A stretch of DNA of 64,000 nt, from NCBI RefSeq assembly GCF_010501065.1, contig NZ_QVMM01000002.1:62001-126000 (forward strand), given 5' to 3'. The notes under the pieces were generated by a model that searched no databases, was not told the origin of the DNA, and was given only the letters and a program-made list of their open reading frames with translations. A program made the position numbers and the translations under genes. This stretch comes from Dysgonomonas sp. 216. Its GTDB lineage: Bacteria > Bacteroidota > Bacteroidia > Bacteroidales > Dysgonomonadaceae. Positions 25,025 through 34,956 of this stretch are shown here, piece by piece (within the stretch, counting starts at the first letter, position 1; each line of letters begins with the position of its first letter).

Positions 25025-26731
25025 TTGAATACTACAATGAAACGCGCAATTATTGTTTTATCAATCGTTGGTTGCCTGTTCATATTAAACTTTGGCTGTG
25101 ACCATCAATTAAAAAATGCCGAACTTTTAATTATTGAGGCTGACTACCTGTTGGCCAATGACGAACCTGCCGAAGCTTTGGCGAAACTCGACTCGGTTGT
25201 GGGGCTCGAAGCCCTCGACAAAAAGGTGTATCATAAGTATCATTTACTTAGAATTCAGGCAAAAGACAAATCTGACAGAAGCATAGTAAAGGATACGGTA
25301 ATACTGAGTACAAAAGAGTTTTACGAGAAAGAGAACGATTACCCAAATACTGCACAAGCAGCATTTTACTACGGAAAAGTATTGCTGCTGAATAAAAAAA
25401 ACGAACCTGCTTTGCAGCAATTTCTCGATGCCGAAAAGTTTGCCAATAACACAGACGATAACAATCTGAAAGGATTAATACAATGTTATATTGGCGAAGT
25501 AAATTATTACAAACCTAAGTTGCGTAGCAAAGCTATCGAACGTTACAAAAATGCTTTGCATTATTTCGAAAGAAGCAAGAAAAACGATAAATTCAGGAAT
25601 CAGATTATGGCTGATAATATGCTGGCAAACACTTTTCTGTTGATGGGAGAAAGAGATAGCGCTTTTTATTATTACGACAAGGGTTATGAGATAGCTAAAA
25701 GCAAAAACGACAAAAAGCTGGAACTAGATTTAACATTAAATATAAGTACGGCACTAAAAATCAGAGGAGATTATGACGAAGCAAAGATGTACCTCAGGGA
25801 AGTATTGCAGATGACAGATGACGATAATATCAAAATAAAAGTTTTTTCTAGTATGTCTCACATCTTTATGTTGGAACATAACACCGATTCTGCTCAATAT
25901 TACATAGATAAATCGGTGGAACTTTCCGATCTGGGATATAATGGAGGAAATACCCTGAACATATATTGGATATTATCGGAACTCGAGATATTAAAAGATA
26001 ATCATAAAGAAGCTATCGGTTACCTGAAGAAATATATAAGAACCAATAATGCCATTCATACCCAAAGGGAAGAACAAAACATACGCGAAATAGAAAAGCG
26101 TTATGGTTTTGAGCAGATTCTGAACAGGAATTATCAATTAGAGATAGAAAAGTTCCGGTTGTTTATCGGAATCTTAGTAGTTATTCTTATTGCTTTAGCT
26201 ATAATAACCTACTATTACAGAAAACATGCGAATAAAGAAAAAGAGCTACGCGAAGCAAACGAAATGATTTATAGCATGCAACAAATGGGGCGTGTACAGA
26301 ATGAGCAAAAAGATGAGTTTAAAGCTACATTGTACCAGCATTTCGATATATTGAAGAAGGCTGCTTTGTTTGAGGGATATCTGCGTCAGGGTGAAAAGAA
26401 GCAAAACGAAAAACTGTTGAAAAAATTCAGGGAAGTAGTTTATGGGCAGGAAGACTTTAACTGGGATACCATTTATCGCCTGATAAACCAGATGCACGAC
26501 AGCTTTTACGACAAAATTCGCAAAGCATATCCAAAACTCGACGAAGCCGAAGTTAAGATTTGTTGCCTTACTTATGCCGACCTTAGTAATACCGAGATTG
26601 CTATTCTTATGGGACAAACACTGAATACTATACAGACAAAGAAATGGGCAATACGCAAAAAAATAGGAGTAAAAGATTACGGAAATATGTTGGTTTACCT
26701 GAAAGAAAATGTGGCAATTATGACTGTCTAA
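25025..26731 (+). CDS. TPR lipoprotein with transmembrane helix and C-terminal HTH regulator domain
   Basis: A 568-residue protein. The lipobox-like N-terminus ends in LNFGC (cysteine 25). TPR-like helical pairs fill about 30-370. A membrane helix FRLFIGILVVILIALAIITY follows near 378-397, then a coiled stretch. A cytoplasmic helix-turn-helix of LuxR/sigma-4 type sits near 515-560 (LDEAEVKICCLTYADLSNTE, TLNTIQTKKWAIRKK). This layout is common in Bacteroidales and suggests a periplasmic sensor coupled to DNA binding. The DUF3244 gene downstream is a probable target, because the two often stand together. Confidence 0.82.
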   Translation: MNTTMKRAIIVLSIVGCLFILNFGCDHQLKNAELLIIEADYLLANDEPAEALAKLDSVVGLEALDKKVYHKYHLLRIQAKDKSDRSIVKDTVILSTKEFYEKENDYPNTAQAAFYYGKVLLLNKKNEPALQQFLDAEKFANNTDDNNLKGLIQCYIGEVNYYKPKLRSKAIERYKNALHYFERSKKNDKFRNQIMADNMLANTFLLMGERDSAFYYYDKGYEIAKSKNDKKLELDLTLNISTALKIRGDYDEAKMYLREVLQMTDDDNIKIKVFSSMSHIFMLEHNTDSAQYYIDKSVELSDLGYNGGNTLNIYWILSELEILKDNHKEAIGYLKKYIRTNNAIHTQREEQNIREIEKRYGFEQILNRNYQLEIEKFRLFIGILVVILIALAIITYYYRKHANKEKELREANEMIYSMQQMGRVQNEQKDEFKATLYQHFDILKKAALFEGYLRQGEKKQNEKLLKKFREVVYGQEDFNWDTIYRLINQMHDSFYDKIRKAYPKLDEAEVKICCLTYADLSNTEIAILMGQTLNTIQTKKWAIRKKIGVKDYGNMLVYLKENVAIMTV

Positions 26732-26772
26732 ACTGATCTAGGATAATAAAATAATTATATACGGTCTTTTCT

Positions 26773-26818
26773 AAACCTTTCGTTATTACAAACAGTAATA
26801 GCGGAAGGTTTTCTTTTT
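26773..26818 (+). terminator. Strong terminator after the TPR-HTH gene
   Basis: A 17-base stem (AAACCTTTCGTTATTAC with GTAATAGCGGAAGGTTT, two G-T type wobbles) with a 5-base loop, followed by TCTTTTTG. Confidence 0.9.
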
Positions 26819-27095
26819 GTGGTTATATTATTTAAATATATACGGTTCCATGTTCGTTGATAACCTTAATACACTTTCAAAAACAACATTTTCGAGTTAC
26901 ATGTAAGGCAAAAAAGCTATATCTATATTGGAATAAAAACTTTATATCGTGTTGTTAATTAAGTGATTAAATAAATATGTGGTTTACAAAAAACTATATG
27001 GATACTGTTTTCCATTTCTTTTTGTTATCCCCCATATTACATTTGACCGCACAACCAAAGCGTACATTATTTTTCACTTAAACATCACTTAAATT

Positions 27096-27503
27096 ATGAA
27101 AAGAATTTTAGCAGTTATTTGCCTTTTGGCTGGTTTTATGTTTACTCCAGCCTTTGTAGAAACGGCCAGTGCACAAGACGAAATGATAGATAATGAAATG
27201 CATCTTGAAGGGCAGCTTGTAATACATCGTCCTAAATCAGGAGGGTCTTCAGATATAGGACTTAAAGCATACCATGTTCTGAAATCATATTTAAGACTGG
27301 AATTTCAGTATGATATAGGCAATGTTCATATTGTGATATTCAACTCGTCGGACAGAAATGTATACAATTCGGTAGTTTTTGCTCAGGTAGACGGTGTGTA
27401 TTATTTGCCTATAACATCGTTTAGCAGCGGCGACTATACGTTAAGGCTCACAAATTTGAGCAATACTGCGTATACGACAACAGGTAACTTCACTGTAGAG
27501 TGA
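27096..27503 (+). CDS. DUF3244-like small exported protein
   Basis: A 135-residue protein with a signal peptide (MKRILAVICLLAGFMFTPAF, cleavage near SAQ-D). The mature domain looks like a small beta sandwich (VHIVIFNSSDRNVYNSVVFA, YTLRLTNLSNTAYTTTGNF), resembling the DUF3244 family, which often accompanies TPR-HTH regulators in Bacteroidales. Element A, a possible small RNA or structured terminator, starts 38 bases after the stop codon. Function unknown. Confidence 0.75.
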   Translation: MKRILAVICLLAGFMFTPAFVETASAQDEMIDNEMHLEGQLVIHRPKSGGSSDIGLKAYHVLKSYLRLEFQYDIGNVHIVIFNSSDRNVYNSVVFAQVDGVYYLPITSFSSGDYTLRLTNLSNTAYTTTGNFTVE

Positions 27504-27540
27504 AGAACAGCCTATTAATCGTGGCTCGGTTTAGCGTATG

Positions 27541-27612
27541 CTAAAAGCAGCAATACTAGGTAATTAAGGACAGAAGAATGGTTTCCCCTAATCAACTTCT
27601 GTCCTTCTTTTA
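27541..27612 (+). ncRNA. Repeated structured element, copy A (possible small RNA)
   Basis: Starts CTAAAAGCAGCAATA, then CTAGGTAATTAAGG, then a hairpin GGACAGAAG/CTTCTGTCC (27568-27604) and a T-rich end. Copies B (57325-57400) and C (57471-57548) share the 5' block, a GGTAAT/GGTTAT-like block and a purine-rich hairpin with an unrelated stem sequence. The loop CCCTAAT could pair with the upstream ATTAAGG, giving a pseudoknot. I do not recognise a known RNA family. Confidence 0.5.
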
Positions 27613-28005
27613 TAATTATAACATAAATAACCCATTTCATCGCATATCAAACAGTATTGTATACTTTAGGTGCAGCATATTAAAAAGTTATATATTTTTG
27701 CGTTGTAAATACGGCAATGTATTGATTGTCAGTGAAAAATATACTTTCTAAAACTATATGCAGGATTTGTAAATATTGTATGGCATTTTTAATGTGTTTT
27801 TTATGACATACTTTCGCAAAAGTATTAACAATAAATATCTACAAGAAGAAGCATTTTTATGAAGACTCATCTTCTATTTTACTACTACTGTTGCAGGGGA
27901 TTAATTTGTGTAGTGGAGTCTCATGTTCATTACGATTATATTCAGCTGCAAGTATAATGGTAAAATACCAAAAGTAAACCCACTATAATTTACGATGGAA
28001 AAGGT
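27613..28005. other. Gap between element A and the glycosyltransferase gene
   Basis: AT-rich sequence with a possible -7 element TATATTTTTG near 27690. At 27859 a 32-codon reading frame (MKTHLLFYYYCCRGLICVVE...) begins, too short and odd in composition to call a gene. A hairpin at 28006-28031 ends the region. A short transcript is possible; no product recognised. Confidence 0.3.
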
Positions 28006-28040
28006 ATCAATACTAATGTATTAGTATTGATGATTTTTTA
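28006..28040. terminator. Bidirectional terminator left of the glycosyltransferase gene
   Basis: A perfect 12-base stem ATCAATACTAAT/ATTAGTATTGAT with a 2-base spacer and a run of T on the plus side. It follows the stop of the minus-strand GT2 gene. Confidence 0.75.
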
Positions 28041-29018
28041 TTACATGTACTTTCTCAGAAAGAATCCCGGTTTTTTAATCAGTGAAGGAAAAGAAAACAC
28101 AATTTTAAATATCAGGTATTTTATCGAATAAATTCGCCCTGTTTTCAACGGAAAATAACCTATGTTTTTTAATCCCGACAAAGTTTCGTTTATTATCTGT
28201 TCCGGAAGCCGTTTCCGGATGCAAAGGCGAATAATATCAATAGCCAGAAAATCGAGCTTGCGTTGCAATCCTGTTTTCATTCTGCCGTCGAATAGCGATA
28301 TATATGCATCCAATTCTTCGAGCATTATCAACCTGTCGCCAATTATTTTTTTCTCAAATTCCTGTCCCTTACTTATCGACCCTTGGCGCTGATAGTAGCA
28401 GTAAACAGAGCGATGGGTACAAACTATTGTTTTAGCCCTCGAAAAAAAACGGACTACAAAATCGTCATCTTCTGCCAAAAAACCGTTTTTAAACCTTATG
28501 TTGTATTTGTCGAAAATTTGTCTGGCAAACAACCCTTGGCAGGCGGTGCTTATCAGAGTATGCGAATTCAGATAATCTTCAGTGGTTAATATCTTGTTGT
28601 TGTCAGACAGCACATTTTTAGGCCTTTTAATCGTTCCGTTATCATAAATTTCGTCAAGGCGCCACAAATAAATGTCGGATTCGACAGAATTTATCCAATT
28701 GGTCAGAAAAGCCATCGATCCATCGGTAATCCAGTCGTCGGAGTCGAGGAAAAAAATATAATCGCCCGAAATGTGTTTGAGTCCTTCGTTCCTTGCCGAA
28801 CTAAGGCCTCCGTTCTCTTTATTAATAATTTTAATAAAAGGGTAAGCTTGTTGTAGTTTTTCAAGTATTTGGCCGCTTTGGTCGGTTGAACCATCGTTTA
28901 CAGCAATAATTTCGTATTCATCGGGAAAAACGTCTTGCTCGATAATGCTTAATATACAACGTTCGACATAAGGTTCAACATTATATACGGGAATTATAAT
29001 ACTAATTTTTTTGCGCAT
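28041..29018 (-). CDS. Glycosyltransferase family 2
   Basis: A 325-residue GT-A fold transferase. The nucleotide-sugar site is in KISIIIPVYNVEPYVERCI, followed by AVNDGSTDQSG and the DxD-type motif FFLDSDDWI near residue 89-97. A C-terminal membrane-associated helix pair follows. The start at 29018 was chosen because MRKKISIIIPVYN is the usual family start; an in-frame ATG six codons earlier (29036) also exists. It stands alone on the minus strand without other polysaccharide genes, so the acceptor is unknown. Confidence 0.88.
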   Translation of the reverse strand: MRKKISIIIPVYNVEPYVERCILSIIEQDVFPDEYEIIAVNDGSTDQSGQILEKLQQAYPFIKIINKENGGLSSARNEGLKHISGDYIFFLDSDDWITDGSMAFLTNWINSVESDIYLWRLDEIYDNGTIKRPKNVLSDNNKILTTEDYLNSHTLISTACQGLFARQIFDKYNIRFKNGFLAEDDDFVVRFFSRAKTIVCTHRSVYCYYQRQGSISKGQEFEKKIIGDRLIMLEELDAYISLFDGRMKTGLQRKLDFLAIDIIRLCIRKRLPEQIINETLSGLKNIGYFPLKTGRIYSIKYLIFKIVFSFPSLIKKPGFFLRKYM

Positions 29019-29117
29019 AAAACAGCTTATTTCCATATAAAGCCTACAACAAATATAACTACAAAAAACGATTTAAATATATAATGGAAAAACAAAGATA
29101 TTTTTTAGTAAATTCTT

Positions 29118-29125
29118 TATATTTG
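29118..29125 (+). promoter_or_regulatory. -7 element ahead of the alpha-2-macroglobulin gene
   Basis: TATATTTG matches TAnnTTTG, 97 bases before the start codon. No clear -33 element. Confidence 0.35.
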
Positions 29126-29221
29126 CACAAATTGCCTTAATTTGCTTTTGTAAAGCGTATTAATGTTATTTAATTAAGCTAATAAAATAGCTCCGTGAGC
29201 TTAACATAAACATTTCGAAAT

Positions 29222-32200
29222 ATGAAAAATTCAAAATCCTTGTCGTCAGTCGGCCTGCTGTTATTAGGCTTTGTTCTCCTTCTTTTCAATTCGTGTAAGA
29301 AAACGGGAGATCATACCATCGATCCCGAGTTTTCGCGTTATATAGCTGCGTTTACGTTCGGTAGTGTATCGTCAACTTCATCCATACAGATTGAACTTAC
29401 TCAGGATATGCCTGCTGTTGAGTTGAATAAGGAGATAGACAAGGAATTATTTGAATTTACACCTGCTATAAAAGGAAAAGCCTATTGGACAAGCAGCCGT
29501 AAAATAACATTTGTTCCCGAAGTGGGCGAACTTAAATCGGGGCAGCAATACGAAGCATGGTTCAAGCTTGGGAAAATACTTGAGGTGGAAAGCCAGTTTC
29601 AGGAGTTTTATTTTTATTTCAATGTACCGCCACAAAATTTTACGGCGGATGTTTTGCCTTATTCTCCCACAAAAGATAACGACTTGGAATGGAATTCCGT
29701 TAGCGGAACACTTACACTTGCCGATGCGGCTCCGGTGGACATGATCGAAAAAATGTTTTCTGTAACAGGACCCACAAATACCGCTCGCGTAAAAGTACTA
29801 CCATCCGAACAAACTGGGCGTTACACTTTTACGGTAGATAGTCTTAAACGTACGGGACAAACACAAGATTATGTACTTAAAATAGACGGTGCACCGCTTG
29901 GGGTTAATAAAATTATAAACAATGTAATTACAATGCCCAAGCTCGATTTGTTTCAGGTAAACGATGTGCGTCTCACTTACGATCCACAGGAAGCTATCAG
30001 GGTAACATTCAGCGATCCTTTGTCGGCTAACCAAAACATACAGGGGCTTATCAGTCTGAATGGTGTACAGAACTATTCGTACGACATACAAAAAAACGTA
30101 CTACTTATTTTCCTTAACGATACGCGCAACACAACAACTGTAGGTCTCACTGTTTATCAGGAAGTTAAAAACTCCAATAACAAACAATTGGATAAGAGTT
30201 ACTCGTATGAGCTGACTCTAGAGAAAAATAATCCCGATGTTGAGTTACTCAATACAACAGGAAATATTTTGCCAAACTCAAATAACCTGATAGTTCCGTT
30301 TAAAGCGGTGAATCTTTGGGCTGTAGATGTAAAAGTGATAAAGATATTCGAGAATAATGTGTTGGGGTATTTGCAGTCGAACAATTTAGGAGGAAGTAGC
30401 GATTTACGCCGTTTCGGACGTATTATCCTCAAAAAACGCGTTCGGCTCGATACAGATCACAGCATGAGGCTCGATCATTGGAATAATTTTTCAATCGACT
30501 TGTCGACTATGATAAAACAAGATCCGGGTGCAATTTACAGGGTCGAGTTTTCGATGAAAAAGGAATACTCGCTTTACCCTTGCGATGGTGTAATTCCTCA
30601 GGTTTCGCAAGATGCAGCTCTCGAACGATTCGATAATAAAGTAACCGAAGAAGACGAGGCGGTGTGGGACATCCCATCGTCGTACTATTATGATAGTGAT
30701 ATTGATTGGGATGAATACGAGTGGAGCGAAAGAGACAATCCTTGCCATAAGAGCTATTATATGAACCGTAAGCAAAACTGTATAGTATTTGCTTCGAACC
30801 TCGGCATAATCGCAAAAATAGGCTCCGATAAAAAAGTAAAAGTATCGGTAACCGACATTTTAACCACCGAACCCATCGCAAAAGCACAGGTAAATGTATA
30901 TAACTTCCAGATGCAGCTTATAGGATCGGGAGATACCGATGGATACGGATTTGCCGACATAGAATACAAGGGTGGAGTCCCCTTTGCTGTGGTAGTATCG
31001 AAAGACAAGGAAAAAGGATACCTGAAAGTAACATCGAATCTTTCGCTATCTCTAAGCAATTTCGATATAAGCGGTAAAGAGATACAGAAAGGATTGAAAG
31101 GCTATATTTACGGTGAAAGGGGAGTTTGGCGACCCGGAGATTCAATATTTGTGACTTTCATTCTCGAAGATAAAGATAAAATTATACCCGAAGACCATCC
31201 TGTATCGCTCGAGTTATTTACTCCGCGTGCACAATTGTATCAGAAATATATCAAAACATCGGGAGAAAACGGTTTCTACGATTTCAAATTTGCTACCAAT
31301 CCAACGGATGAAACCGGTAATTGGCAAGCTGTGATAAAAGTAGGAGGTGTATCGTTTACTAAGACTCTGAAAATAGAAACCGTAAAACCAAACCGTTTGA
31401 AAATACGCATCGATGCAGGCGAAATAATAAAAGCCAGCCAAGGTACATTCACCGGTAAATTATCATCGCAATGGTTACACGGTGCACCTGCAAATAGCCT
31501 GAAAGCAGCGGTAGAAATGACATTAAGTACCGTGGGCAGTCCGTTTAAAGGATATGAGCAATACTCATTCAATAATCCTGCAACAAATTTCAGTTCTGAT
31601 ACCTATACACTTTTCGAAGGGCGTTTAGATTCTGACGGGGAAGCCAATGTGAGCGCAAAATTGCCACAAGCAGCCAATGCTCCGGGCATGTTAAAAGCTA
31701 ATATTATTTCGCGCGTATTCGAATCGGGGGGCGATGCCAGTGTATACCCACAAACAGTGGCATATTCGCCATTCTCTAGTTATGTTGGGGTAAAAACACC
31801 TACAACAAACGATTACGATATGCTCGAAACCGATGCCGACAATATGTTGGATATTGTTACCCTTTCGCCCGAAGGAAAACCGTTAAATCGTTCGGATGTT
31901 AACGTGAAGGTATATAAAATACGTTGGTCGTGGTGGTGGAGTAGTAACAGCGAAAACCTCTCGTCATACGTAAACAGTACTTCGGCCAATATTGTACTCG
32001 ATCAGAATGTTTCTACAACAAGCGGAAAAGCCCGGGTTAAATTCAGGGTAGAATATCCTAATTGGGGGCGTTATCTGGTTCTGGTAAAGGATGAGAAGAG
32101 TGGGCATACTGCAGGACGGATTGTTTATGTTGACTGGCCGTCGTGGCGTGGACGCTCGGCAAAAGACGATCCCGGTGGATTAACTATGTTATCGTTTTCA

Positions 32201-34786
32201 ACGGATAAATATACTTGTCAGGTGGGCGAGGATGTAACTATAACTATTCCGAAGAGTTCGAAGGGTAGGGCTTTGATAAGTATCGAAACAGGATCGAAAG
32301 TGTTATCGCGCGAGTGGGTAAAAACCAGTGCGGAAGAAGATACTAAACACACAATTAAGGTTACGGAAGAAATGAATCCGAATTTTTACATTTTCGCAAC
32401 TTTATTGCAACCGCATGCACAAACCGATAACGATTTACCTATCCGTATGTATGGGGTATTAAATATTAATGTGAAGAACGATAATACTATATTGAAGCCT
32501 ATAATAGCGATGCCTGACGAGCTGCGCCCTGAAACTGAATTTACTGTGTCTGTTTCGGAGCAAAATAAGAAGAAAATGACTTATACATTAGCCGTAGTAG
32601 ACGAAGGACTGCTTGATATAACCGCATTTAAAACCCCGAATGCTTGGAGCGATTTTTACGCTAAACAAGCACTTGGAGTGCGCACTTGGGATATGTACGA
32701 TATGGTAGTAGGGGCAAATGCCGGAAAATTGGGGCCATTGTTAAGCATTGGTGGTGACGAAGCACTTGAAGCTTCAACCAATCCGTTTAGCCGCTTTAAA
32801 CCTGTTGTTAAATTCCTTGGTCCTTTCAGTATTAAAGGGGGCGAAACTAAAAAGCACAAAATTAAATTGCCATCTTATATAGGCTCTGTACGTGTTATGG
32901 TTGTAGCTGGGTCGCCTGAAGGAGCTTACGGTAATACCGAAAAAGCTGTACAAGTTAAAAATCCGTTGATGATTTTATCTACTTTACCTCGTGTGGCAGG
33001 CCCTGACGAAGAAATACTTCTTCCTGTAAATGTGTTTGCTATGGATAAAAAAGTGAAGAACGTTACCGTTACGGTAAAATCGGGAGGGTTATTGCAATTT
33101 ACTGACGGAACATCAAAATCGGTTACATTTAGCGATACAGGCGATAAAATTGTTTATTTCAAAATGAAAGCTGCACGTAAAACAGGTTACGAACGTGTTG
33201 AAATAAATGCAACGGGAGGAGGCGAAACTTCGAGCGAAACGATAGATATTGAAGTACGCAATCCAAATCCATCGATGTTGCTTAGCGATCAGGCATTAGT
33301 TGCGCCACGCGATACACAGCAATTAAGTATCAGAATGGATGCTCCGAAAGCCGACGATTGGGTGAAGCTCGAAATATCGCGCATGCCTAGCGTCAATCTC
33401 AATAAAAATATCGCTTATCTGCTCGAATATCCTCACGGATGTTCCGAACAGGTATCGTCAAAAGCATTTCCATTATTGTATGTTGGTACATTCACTAAAT
33501 TTACCGATAAGCAAACCGAAAAGATGAAATATAATATAAGCGAGGCTATCAAAATAATTTCATCACGTCAACTAGGCGATGGAGGCATTGCCTACTGGCC
33601 CGGCAACCATTATCCTACAGAGTGGGTAACAACTTATGCAGGTCATTTCCTTCTCGAAGCCCATAATAAAGGTTATAACGTATCGTCAAATGTGTTGTCG
33701 AAATGGAAACAATTCCAGAAAAAGGCTGCACAGAACTGGAATAAGGGAGACATGTATAATTCGTATTACGATTATTCGATGAGCGATCTTCAGCAAGCTT
33801 ACCGTTTGTATACACTAGCATTGGCAGGAGAGCCCGAACTAGGTGCAATGAATCGTTTGAAAGAAATGAAAGATCTTTCGGCACAGGCACGCTGGAGGCT
33901 TGCTGCAGCATATGCGGTTGCAGGCAAAAAAGATGCGGCACGCCAACTTATAGCCAACGTAAGCGACAATGTAAACGGATATACTGTTAGTAATAATACA
34001 TATGGCGACAGTAGCAGGGATTTAGCTATGATTATGGAAACTCATCTGTTATTAGGGAATACCGAAAAGGCTCTGATACTTGCCCGTAAAGTATCGGAAA
34101 AACTTAGTTCGGATTACATATCCACTCAAACTGCATCGTATGGGTTAATAGCAATGTCGAAACTTGCCGAAGTTATGGGCAAAGGCAATATAAGTTACGA
34201 ATGGTATCTGAACGATGTGAAACAGGAAAGTGGAAATCCGGCTCAGGTGTTTAACGAAATAAATATCAAACCTCAGGAAACTGTCGATGTTAAATTTGTG
34301 AACAAGGGGCAAGGCGAAATATATGTTCGTCTGATTGGTCGTACACAACCGCTTGAAGATCCTCTTCCTGCAGAAAATAAAGGCATGAACATTTACGTGA
34401 AATATACCGATTTAGAGAATAAAGAAATAGATGTTACATCGCTGCGTCAGGGAACAGAATTTTATGCAAGCGTTATTGTGCAAAATGTATCGGGTGAATA
34501 TTTAACCGATATTGCTCTGAGCCAGATATTTGCTTCGGGTTGGGAAATATTCAATAATCGTTTGTTCGATAACGAAGAAAGTAAAACATTCAATTATCAG
34601 GATATTCGCGACGACAGGGTGTTGACATATTTCAACTTGCGAAATGGATACTCAACTTCTTTCAAAGTAAGGCTTCAGGCTGCATATTGCGGTAAATTCT
34701 ATTTGCCTGCTACTGTTTCGGAAACAATGTACAAACCCGAAGAACAGTCGAAAACCCTAGGAAAATGGGTTGAGGTTACTCAATAG
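29222..34786 (+). CDS. Alpha-2-macroglobulin-family lipoprotein
   Basis: An 1854-residue periplasmic or surface lipoprotein with lipobox LFNSC (cysteine 25). The series of macroglobulin (MG) beta domains includes the MG domain start GYIYGERGVWRPGDSIFV near 625 and the A2M region around 1130-1260. The thioester motif GCSEQ is at about 1405-1409 in YPHGCSEQVSSKAFPLL, followed by the alpha/alpha toroid (GDGGIAYWPGNHYPTEWVTTYAGHFL). Bacterial members trap invading proteases by covalent thioester chemistry. The CxEQ residues needed for the thioester are present. Unlike the E. coli arrangement there is no penicillin-binding protein 1C gene next to it. Confidence 0.93.
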   Translation: MKNSKSLSSVGLLLLGFVLLLFNSCKKTGDHTIDPEFSRYIAAFTFGSVSSTSSIQIELTQDMPAVELNKEIDKELFEFTPAIKGKAYWTSSRKITFVPEVGELKSGQQYEAWFKLGKILEVESQFQEFYFYFNVPPQNFTADVLPYSPTKDNDLEWNSVSGTLTLADAAPVDMIEKMFSVTGPTNTARVKVLPSEQTGRYTFTVDSLKRTGQTQDYVLKIDGAPLGVNKIINNVITMPKLDLFQVNDVRLTYDPQEAIRVTFSDPLSANQNIQGLISLNGVQNYSYDIQKNVLLIFLNDTRNTTTVGLTVYQEVKNSNNKQLDKSYSYELTLEKNNPDVELLNTTGNILPNSNNLIVPFKAVNLWAVDVKVIKIFENNVLGYLQSNNLGGSSDLRRFGRIILKKRVRLDTDHSMRLDHWNNFSIDLSTMIKQDPGAIYRVEFSMKKEYSLYPCDGVIPQVSQDAALERFDNKVTEEDEAVWDIPSSYYYDSDIDWDEYEWSERDNPCHKSYYMNRKQNCIVFASNLGIIAKIGSDKKVKVSVTDILTTEPIAKAQVNVYNFQMQLIGSGDTDGYGFADIEYKGGVPFAVVVSKDKEKGYLKVTSNLSLSLSNFDISGKEIQKGLKGYIYGERGVWRPGDSIFVTFILEDKDKIIPEDHPVSLELFTPRAQLYQKYIKTSGENGFYDFKFATNPTDETGNWQAVIKVGGVSFTKTLKIETVKPNRLKIRIDAGEIIKASQGTFTGKLSSQWLHGAPANSLKAAVEMTLSTVGSPFKGYEQYSFNNPATNFSSDTYTLFEGRLDSDGEANVSAKLPQAANAPGMLKANIISRVFESGGDASVYPQTVAYSPFSSYVGVKTPTTNDYDMLETDADNMLDIVTLSPEGKPLNRSDVNVKVYKIRWSWWWSSNSENLSSYVNSTSANIVLDQNVSTTSGKARVKFRVEYPNWGRYLVLVKDEKSGHTAGRIVYVDWPSWRGRSAKDDPGGLTMLSFSTDKYTCQVGEDVTITIPKSSKGRALISIETGSKVLSREWVKTSAEEDTKHTIKVTEEMNPNFYIFATLLQPHAQTDNDLPIRMYGVLNINVKNDNTILKPIIAMPDELRPETEFTVSVSEQNKKKMTYTLAVVDEGLLDITAFKTPNAWSDFYAKQALGVRTWDMYDMVVGANAGKLGPLLSIGGDEALEASTNPFSRFKPVVKFLGPFSIKGGETKKHKIKLPSYIGSVRVMVVAGSPEGAYGNTEKAVQVKNPLMILSTLPRVAGPDEEILLPVNVFAMDKKVKNVTVTVKSGGLLQFTDGTSKSVTFSDTGDKIVYFKMKAARKTGYERVEINATGGGETSSETIDIEVRNPNPSMLLSDQALVAPRDTQQLSIRMDAPKADDWVKLEISRMPSVNLNKNIAYLLEYPHGCSEQVSSKAFPLLYVGTFTKFTDKQTEKMKYNISEAIKIISSRQLGDGGIAYWPGNHYPTEWVTTYAGHFLLEAHNKGYNVSSNVLSKWKQFQKKAAQNWNKGDMYNSYYDYSMSDLQQAYRLYTLALAGEPELGAMNRLKEMKDLSAQARWRLAAAYAVAGKKDAARQLIANVSDNVNGYTVSNNTYGDSSRDLAMIMETHLLLGNTEKALILARKVSEKLSSDYISTQTASYGLIAMSKLAEVMGKGNISYEWYLNDVKQESGNPAQVFNEINIKPQETVDVKFVNKGQGEIYVRLIGRTQPLEDPLPAENKGMNIYVKYTDLENKEIDVTSLRQGTEFYASVIVQNVSGEYLTDIALSQIFASGWEIFNNRLFDNEESKTFNYQDIRDDRVLTYFNLRNGYSTSFKVRLQAAYCGKFYLPATVSETMYKPEEQSKTLGKWVEVTQ

Positions 34787-34810
34787 GATGGATTAAAGAT
34801 ATATAATGGA

Positions 34811-34850
34811 AAAAGTCCCTTAAGAAATTTTCTTAAGGGACTTTTGTTTT
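34811..34850 (+). terminator. Terminator after the alpha-2-macroglobulin gene
   Basis: A perfect stem AAAAGTCCCTTAAGAA with TTCTTAAGGGACTTTT, then GTTTT. Confidence 0.9.
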
Positions 34851-34956
34851 ATGTTAAAAAACAACTAAGTTGCTAAATTATATATTACCTTAGTCGGTGA
34901 TTTCTAGACTTTAATGACATATTTGTATTTATATTATTAACTAAAGCTTATTGTTT

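Noticed and set aside
30491..31572. Several minus-strand frames inside the alpha-2-macroglobulin gene
   Set aside because: They mirror the codon pattern of the plus-strand gene, which has clear domains over its full length.
33430..33450. Loss of the alpha-2-macroglobulin thioester
   Set aside because: The motif reads CSEQ rather than CLEQ, but the cysteine, Glu and Gln of CxEQ are all present, so it should be functional.
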